From Telopea speciosissima (lineage: Eukaryota; Streptophyta; Magnoliopsida; Proteales; Proteaceae), in NCBI RefSeq assembly GCF_018873765.1, contig NC_057926.1, forward strand, positions 52,123,878-52,187,877: DNA of 64,000 nt, written 5' to 3'. Positions within the stretch are counted from its first letter, which is position 1; every line of letters starts with the position of its first letter. Of this stretch, positions 57,401 through 64,000 are shown in pieces. The notes beneath the pieces were generated by a model that was not told the origin of the DNA, ran no database searches, and saw only the letters and a program-made list of their open reading frames with translations. The translations under genes were made by a program, and so were the position numbers.

Positions 57401-60198
57401 AATACTGTAATCAAACTTTTCAAATGGAATCTTTATTTTCCTTCTTAAATTCAAGGGATTTGGTTGCAATATGGAGTGAAATTTAATAACTAGATTTGGA
57501 ATATTTTGGAGTTAGTTACACAATCATGTTAGGTAATGATTATAAAAGTTTCCATTTTAGTTTTGATTTATTTTCACTTATTTTTTTCCCTTTATTTCCT
57601 TGCAACCAGATGGAGCCTTAGAGGGAATTGTCATCCCTAAAAGTTGCTAAGTGAAGTGGTCTGCTTCATCTAATGGATTGAGATTTCTTAAAAAAATTCT
57701 TCATTTTCTCCTTCCACAAATCCTTTACCATGATACAAACAGTTCATAAATGCTTTAAGGTAAGCCAAACATCCTCAAACAGAGGTAACAACTATTACTA
57801 TGCCAGCCATGAGATCCTCAGCTTAAGAAACACAGGAAACATTATACTCCTTTGAATCTCTCTTTCCTTTAGGTGGTCTATTGGCAATATCCACTTCGGC
57901 ACCAAGACTCCAAGTGAAAGTGTAATCACTTGGAGGGAATGATCATCCGTGGAAGTTTTTAATGGATTCTGCTTCCTTCATTCTCATACCCTTACTCAAA
58001 ATTTTCCCAAATATACCTTTAAGACTCATGTCTCTAGCCTTTTCCAAGAATTTGAGCTCTCATTTTGATTGCATGTGTATGTTTGTGCTTCATTTCTCCC
58101 CTTTTTTTTTAATCCTCCATTTACATGCCACCTTAACAATCATTATTATGTATATGGATAACCCTTCCCACTCGCCTATTTTATACTCCAAATGCCTAAT
58201 CATTTTATGGGTTAATTAACTAAGTTATGCTTTATTTTTGGCATTAAAACTGCACTGCCTGAACATATATCATTCTAATACTGTGAACTATAACCATGAG
58301 TAACACAGCGTAGGAGCTGCCCTGCACAACCTTGGTCAGTATTATCTTGTACAGAGGAAACTTGAAGAAGCTCGTACGTGCTATGAGGTACTCACCTCTG
58401 TGTTTGAGTATGTGTATCTTGTTTTATACAGTAGGACACTTCTGTTACTGACATGCAATTTGTATCTTACAATTATCATGTTGGATCTTTTCTTCTGTTA
58501 GGAACTTACTAGGACACTCTTATACTTCTTTTATAACTGCCAAATCCTTTCCTTTCTACTGACTACCATATTTTTTTTTTCTGTTTCATTCTTACTCTGG
58601 TAGCGAGCTTTGAAGGTATGAAGTCTATGTTGTATTACTCTCTTTGATGTTGCTTTTCCATTGGTTATGCAATTTTTCTCTCAATAGCAACAAATGATTT
58701 TGTAGATAAAGGGGCGTGTTGTGGGATTTGGCCATCCAGACTATGCAGATACAATGTATCATCTTGGAATGGTAGTGTTTTAAATCTTACTTTTAGTTGT
58801 TTATTATAATTATATTGCTGTTTTTATTGTTGTTGGTTTTCCCCTTTTTTCTTCCCAGATATCCTTGTGCCGCCAGTTGCTCCTTAATTAAAATAGGGAC
58901 CTCAATTTTGGTAGCATAAATGCTTGATGAAGAAATTTTGGTGTGTGATTATGCACGAAGTAATTAAGATTCAAATGAATAAATTTGACCGTTGCTCATT
59001 TTTGTTGGGCTAAGCCACGTAAATTGAAGGGATAATTTAAAGACCTTGAGGTTGATATGTTAGATGTCCTGCAGTCATTTTATACTCGTAACGGTTGATA
59101 CCTTGCATACATGTTCAAGTGTTCAGTAAATTGGATGAGATATCAAATATATATTACATAGACGTACAGCTTGAACACCCTTAATACAGTGCTTATAACC
59201 AGGACCATGCTACATTGACTTCCTAAGAAGTTTCTTTGAGCTGAATATATGACTTTAAAAATCTGAGTGGAGGTTAAGCCAAAAAAAGAGGTAGCGTTGT
59301 ATTAGCCTAGTTCAACTGATAAGTCATCCATGTTGGCTTGATGTCATCATATAATTGTATCAAATATTGCTTGTGTAGCAGACTTGATGTATCAGTCATA
59401 TCTGGATGGATATAATCTTAGAAGTTGGAGGTTGGACCCCCTCTTCAAGGACCGTGCAGCAAATTTTGTCCTCTATATCTTCAACATTAAATACAATCTC
59501 TCTAATCCCTCATCCCGGTTTATTGACTCCCCTCCTAATAGGTTGATTGTTGCATCCTGGGGTCTGCCTATTTCTTTGTATCCTCCTGTTGCCCCTCCTA
59601 GTTGAGGCTGGGCTTCATTGTATTGTGCCTTTGTTTTTTCCTCCAATCCTTGTATATTTTTCCCTCTCCTTTGGTAATGAATTATAAATTCACCCAAAAT
59701 ATTATATATTTTAACTAAATATGTGTTTTCATCTAACCATACTTATAAAGCATAAAAACAAACCCCCTTCTGTATCTATAAGCCAACCAAACTGAAAGCG
59801 GGCTGAGATATCGGATAAAACAGTCCAGCTGTCAGGGCTGGCCTGGATTGAGAAACACTGGATTAACTAAATTTTGATCTTGTTGATTCTTTATGCGATT
59901 CATCATGCTCTCTGTCTTTCTTTGTTTGTAATTCAGACAGATTAGCAATGCTGTTGTCTTCCCCAGGTGTTGTATCTTCAAGGAAAGGAGAAAGATGCGG
60001 AGGCTCTTATTCAGGATTCAATTAGGATATTGGAGGTTCCCCCAAGAGCAACTGTTTTCTGGAATCATAGAACTTGATTGCAGATGTAGTAGCATTCTGC
60101 ATTTCCTTTGCTGACTTCTGATTGTTGTCTGAGATGTTCAGGAGGGTGGCCTAGGGGAATCAGCGATATGTCTCCGGAGATTGCGTCATTTTTCTCAG
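51410..60198 (+). CDS. TPR protein, kinesin-light-chain-related, mitochondrial; 3' end outside view
   Basis: Ten exons join in one frame: 51410-51518, 52224-52319, 53579-53769, 53888-53992, 54991-55091, 58309-58387, 58604-58615, 58706-58771, 59967-60035, 60142-60198. They give 295 residues with no stop. The N-terminus MFFRRATGLFRSFRFPSRTN is Arg/Ser-rich without acids, like a mitochondrial presequence. From exon 4 on, TPR units appear (GKLDEAERYF, VKKLFDKAEPLYLEA, GAALHNLGQYYL, DYADTMYHLGMVLYLQGKEKDAEALI). The family resembles plant kinesin-light-chain-related TPR proteins, a protein-protein scaffold. The end of exon 3 needs a GC donor. After exon 10 no further exon was found before a hAT element begins; the missing C-terminal exons may lie past the window, or the gene may be cut. 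Confidence 0.8.
52525..52735 (+). mobile_element. complete Au-type SINE with 19-bp target duplication
   Basis: The body is 52544-52716 (173 bp), with a tRNA-related head: box A-like TGGTGCAATGGTTAGG and box B-like GGTTCAAGTC. The family tail is CATTATGACCCTCCCCAGAC...TGCACTGGGTACG ending in a T run. A perfect 19-bp duplication ATTCTCAGACCCTATTGAG flanks it (52525-52543, 52717-52735). It lies in the second intron of the TPR gene. The perfect duplication implies a young insertion. Confidence 0.9.
52879..53110 (+). mobile_element. LTR retroelement fragment: one LTR and primer-binding site
   Basis: This is a fossil. An LTR-like stretch of about 214 bp begins TGTTAGAGTACATATTG and ends near 53092. 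A TGGTATCAGAG tRNA-Met primer-binding site follows at about 53103. Only leader-like sequence comes after it, with no coding domain or second LTR. It is a truncated element in the second TPR intron. Confidence 0.55.
56597..56706. mobile_element. 110-bp MITE-like inverted repeat
   Basis: The ends are CATAGTTGT and ACAACTATG. The interior has inverted GCCTAGGCACC and GTCGCCTAGATGCC motifs. It is small and non-coding, and the family is not named. Confidence 0.45.
57309..57617. mobile_element. Tourist-like (PIF/Harbinger) MITE, second copy
   Basis: The element is 309 bp with ends GGCTCCATCTGATTGCAAG and CTTGCAACCAGATGGAGCC, flanked by TTA (57306-57308, 57618-57620). It is related to 410-753 through the shared subterminal and internal blocks. 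Confidence 0.85.
58604..58615 (+). other. 12-nt microexon of the TPR gene
   Basis: CGAGCTTTGAAG lies between an AG acceptor and a GT donor. It encodes RALK and keeps the frame between ...EEARTCYE and IKGRVVGFGHPDY. The joined text CYE-RALK-IKGR matches the helix-B pattern of a TPR unit, so the microexon is needed for a normal repeat. Confidence 0.75.
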
Positions 60199-61199
60199 GT
60201 AAGATAGTATTTCTGTCAGCTACTTCTGCAAATCTTGTAGACATTTATGTGTTAGAGTTTATGTTGTTAGGGGTACTTTTGTCACTAGCGTAGCACAAGT
60301 CATGTTAAATTGTAATTTTACTTTTTGCTCTTTTTTCCTTTACCTCCTCAGGGAGGCCTATGTAATTTCCAGAAGTTGTTAATGACAAAATAGGTGAGTG
60401 GAGTCTATTTCTCCAGTATCATTGATTTCTTCCAACTCTCATTTTTCTTCCTTCTTCACTTCTCCTTCTTCTTCCTCTTGCTGTTAGATCTTGTTCCTTT
60501 AATAGAATCAACCCTCATCTAGTTTCTAACTTTATATTGTTGTAAGAATTTGTGTTATGGTTAATGCAACCCGGGGTCACAAAACCCTGCCTTTCTATCC
60601 TGTGGCTTTCAAGTGGTAAAGGTGACCGTGTTAGAGTTTTTAGAGGATTAATGTGTCGATGATAGTAGATTATGTGATTGATTCCCATGAATATATGAAG
60701 TGATTTTGTTGAACAACCCCACTGATCAATGATATGATGTGATGAATGAGGGAATATTATTTGAAAGACTCACTTTTGTTGACTTCTTCTATAGGGAATT
60801 AGAAGATTGCTCACATCTTTAATGTGTGATTAAAATGTTGAACGCTTGGTGGCTGATGAAAAGATTACAAAAAGATGGTATCAAAAGACTGTTTACAATT
60901 AGATCTTATAGTAGCTGCTATATTTTAGGCCCATCTGTTCAGAGAAAGGGGGAAAATCTGGGGGAAGACACATCTTAGGGTTGGAGTTTCTGCTTGGACT
61001 CTCACTAGCAAGGTATTGATTGTGTATCAATTGAAGAAGGGAGGTTTCAGTTTAGCACATAGATATGTAACAAACCTTTATCTCAACAACCAGAACCTGT
61101 GAAGAAGAAGAAAAAGAAAATAGGAGTGTTAAGATGTGTCACGAGTGGGGGTTTGTCGCACCATGATATAGTTAGAATATTTCCTTCTTTTAGTTTCCT
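60199..61199. other. downstream of last visible TPR exon; possible LTR remnant
   Basis: After the donor at 60199, no exon continuing the TPR protein was found. A stretch from about 60252 (TGTTAGAGTTTATGTTGTTA) to about 60600 has LTR-like character and resembles the start of the 52879 LTR. Its end and any flanking duplication could not be fixed. A CTT-rich tract lies near 60440-60480. Confidence 0.3.
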
Positions 61200-64000
61200 T
61201 TTAAGGTTGTACATATGGTTCAAAATCTCGCGAAATTTCGGCTATATATCGCCAAATTTCGTATATCTCGAGCGGTCCGAGATACGATACCAATCCGAAT
61301 TGAAAAAATACAATATTTTGACGATATATCGTGATATATTGACGAAATATCGTGGACTCACGATATATCGCGAGATATTGAAAAAGTAACAAACAGTGTC
61401 ACGTGAGGGGCCATTTTATACCATATTTTGCAGCTCTTGGTCAATATTTCGACCGAGAGCTGCTGAAACTCTGTTTTTCTCTCTTCTTCCTCATTTTTTG
61501 CTCTTCTTCCTCCCTTCCAAGCATCATCCAAGCATTGTTGAAGCTCCTTGTCGCCGGGAAGACGTCGGAGGGTCATCTAAGCTCATCATCCAAGCCTATT
61601 TTCACTATTTAAGGTAAATTCTATTTCTCTAAAACTATTTTTTTTTAAATACTTTGTACAAATATTGTTGGATGTTGATGATATTAATACATGTTAGACA
61701 CCGGTGGCCGATCTACAGCCTCACGGTGTCAAAAAAAATTTTCCATATGTATTTTTTTTTTTTTTTTCTGGTTTTAAAAATTCATTTTCCTACAACTAAA
61801 ATAGGAAATAATTAGGGGTAATATGACTTAGATGGTAATGAATTAAATATATGTTAGACACCAATGGCCGATCTATGGCTTTACAGTGTCGGATTTATTT
61901 TTCTGCTCTTAAATAATTATTTTAATTTTTGAAAATTAAGAAAAATATATAAAAATAAAAAAAAAAACAGAAATAAATAAGGAAAAATATGAGTTTTAAG
62001 TTTAAAAAATAATGAAAAAATATGAAAGTTATTTATATGTTTTGAAATGCATTACACGTATATTATGTTTACTAATTTTCGGTTTTGTTGTGTTAGGTCA
62101 ATACTTATATTAACATTATATATAAAAAATTGTTTTTAATTATGTGAAAAATATAAGGGTTAGGGGAAAAATATTAAATAACTATACAAGTGTATTAGTA
62201 ATCTAAAAGTGTCAATTGAAGTGCATCTACATTAAGTTTTTTAATTATTTGTGTTACTTACATTGCAGTAAACAAGTATCATTATGGCGGATCGTGATAA
62301 ACAACGTGCGAAGGGCAAGCAAAAGGTGAGGGAAAGTAGTCAACAAAGGGGGCAGAGGGAACGAACTCAACGAAGAGAACAGAGGGAACAAGAGAGACCA
62401 GCCAGCCAGCATAGGGGTGACACTGCATGGTTACATGGCACTCCCATTGATGGGGATAAGAGAAAATCTATATGTAACTATTGTCACATGCAATTTATGG
62501 GAGGTGGGTCTAGTAGACTTAAACAACCATCTGACTAGAGGATCTAAAGATGTTGTAGGTTGTTATATGGTCCCTACTGAAGTAGCTAGGGAGATTGGTG
62601 ATAGTTTGAGGGGAAAGAAGAAGAGGAAGGCTGACAAGCAAAGGATAAGAGAACAGCTTGAGGATACAGTGAGGAGTTCGATGGGAGGAGGAAGATGATG
62701 CCATGATGATGATGATGATGATGACTCCTCTGATGATCATGATGAGGACATTGCAGTACCTAATGACATACAAACAGCAGAGGAGGCTAGGGATTTTAGG
62801 CGGACTGTTTCAAGGAGTAGAGTAAGTTTTCAAGATGATCAGCAGAGACAGAGAGTAGGGGGTAGTGGAGGAGCTGGCAGTTCTGGAGGTTCTAGATCTT
62901 TTAATCATTTTAGAAGATCATAAAGTATGAGGGCAGCCCCAACACCTCTACCAGTACCAGTACCACCATGAGCATCTGATCCTAAATTGCATAAGAAGAA
63001 AGGAAGCAATCAACCACTCAACTCAGAATCAAAGGAGCATGGAAGGGGATGAAGGGATTGGTTAAAGAATCAATAGCTAAGTGGATGCTATACCATACCA
63101 TCCCAGCAAACACTACCATGATAGATACCATTGCAGAGGCTGGCCCAGGATTCAAGGGCCCTACCCCATATGAGGTAATGAATGTTTATCTACCTCAACA
63201 AAAGAGTGAGATTGATGAGTACATTAGTGAGATGAGGAGTATATGGGAGACATATGGGGTGACTATAATGGCAGATGGATGGACTGGGCCTACAAGAAAG
63301 TCCATTATCAATTTCATGGTTTATTGTGATGGGAGGACAGTGTTCCTCAAATCTGTGGATGCATCCAAAGAGATAAAGGATGGAAAATATATTTACATAT
63401 TGTTAAAGGAAGTAGTGAAAAAAGATGTGGGTATTGAGAATGTTGTCCAGATTGTAACGGACAATGGAAGCAACTTCAAGCTGGCCGGTGAGAATATGAT
63501 GAACAATAGTAAGTACCGGCTCTTCTGGACTCCTTGTGCAGCCCATTGCATTGATTTAATGCTAAAGGATATGGGAAAGTTAAAGTTGGTGAAAACTGTG
63601 GTTGAAAGTGCAAGACAAGTCACCAACTTTGTATACAACCACTCCTATGCACTCAATCTATTGAGGAAAAAATGTGGGGGTGACTTGGTTAGGCCTGGCA
63701 TCACAAGATTTGCCACCAATTATATTGCCCTCAAAAGTATTGAGACAAAGAAGGCCGGGCTAAGAAGTATGTTTGCTTCTGAGGAGTGGTTTGGATGGAA
63801 GGGTTCCAAGACTGCAAGTGGGAGGGAAGCACAAACAACGATGTCATCTGAGGACTTCTGGACCAAACTAAGCAAAGTGGTGAAAGTTTTGGAGCCAGTA
63901 GTTAAAGTTCTACATGTTGTTGACTCCGCTCTGAAGGGCCCAACCATGCCAGTCCTTTATGCTGCAATAGACTTGATGAAAGATAGGGTCTACAATGTGG
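61200..64000 (+). mobile_element. hAT transposon (BED/DUF659), 5' part, runs off window
   Basis: The 5' region holds many ATCG palindromes (ACGATATATCGT at 61321-61332, CGATATATCG at 61361-61370) and TCGCGAAATTTCG. These are typical subterminal features of hAT elements. A long AT-rich leader follows, then the transposase gene from 62284. The left end is placed near 61200 (GTACATATGGTTC) but not proven. The right end is beyond the window. Confidence 0.7.
62284..64000 (+). pseudogene. hAT transposase with BED finger and DUF659, several frame breaks, 3' end missing
   Basis: ATG 62284 opens a basic N-terminus followed by a BED finger (CNYCHMQFMGGGSSRLKQ). The frame then shifts near 62515 to continue HLTRGSKDVVGC, and shifts again after GKKKRKADKQRIREQLED, near a (GAT)n tract at about 62700-62722. 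A stretch of poor frame leads to an open frame from ATG 63049 to the window end (at least 317 codons). That frame reads KESIAKWMLYHTIPANT, MADGWTGPTRKSIINFMVY (DUF659), VTDNGSNFKLAGE and PCAAHCIDLML, all typical of hAT/DUF659 transposases. DDE-type residues lie in ADGWTG and VTDNGSN. As it stands it does not encode one protein, but the core is well preserved. Confidence 0.8.

Larger units (their letters stand above)
55092..58308 (+). other. long fifth intron of the TPR gene
   Basis: This 3.2-kb intron separates the AELYRVKKLFDKAEP exon from the GAALHNLGQYYL exon. It carries a Tourist-like MITE (57309-57617) and a 110-bp inverted-repeat element (56597-56706). No coding sequence is seen inside. 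Confidence 0.6.

Overview
This is nuclear DNA from a flowering plant. The evidence is spliceosomal introns, CC-NB-ARC-LRR (NLR) resistance-gene relatives, a plant NFXL1-type zinc-finger gene, a Tork-like copia retroelement primed by initiator tRNA-Met, an Au-type SINE, Tourist-like MITEs, and L1 and RTE LINE remains. The species cannot be fixed from the sequence. The window is mostly transposon-rich intergenic DNA.

Region by region: (1) 410-753 is a Tourist-like MITE. 1179-11054 is a very large fold-back element with about 2 kb inverted arms, TTA target duplications and one tRNA-like pol III unit in each arm. A copia element (3127-8769) sits inside its left arm. (2) 11184-15128 holds MULE-like elements with long inverted ends, one carrying a scrap of protein-kinase sequence. 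(3) 16432-31260 is a decayed NLR cluster built as a direct duplication. Each unit has a plus-strand CC-NB-ARC-LRR pseudogene followed by a minus-strand NB-ARC fragment and a shared tail. The second pseudogene contains five tandem 493-bp copies of its kinase-2 to GLPL segment. (4) 31794-37257 is a PIF/Harbinger-type element with a Myb/SANT-like ORF1 relic and a two-exon double GRF zinc-finger gene; no transposase was found. A paralogous unoccupied site for it lies at about 44731. (5) 37852-41127 is an apparently intact single-exon NFXL1 gene. A shuffled, inverted, broken partial copy of it lies at 44600-47520. (6) 47530-49865 carries L1 and RTE LINE remains on the minus strand. (7) 51410 to beyond 60198 is a multi-exon TPR (kinesin-light-chain-related) gene with a probable mitochondrial presequence, a 12-nt microexon and one apparent GC-AG intron. 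Its 3' end is not in view. (8) 61200 to the window end is the 5' part of a hAT (BED/DUF659) transposon, probably inside or just after the last visible TPR intron.

Only NFXL1, the TPR gene and possibly the GRF gene look like working protein genes. Everything else is repeat-derived or decayed. All assignments come from reading the sequence; no searches or alignments were run, and exon boundaries and identities are my own estimates.
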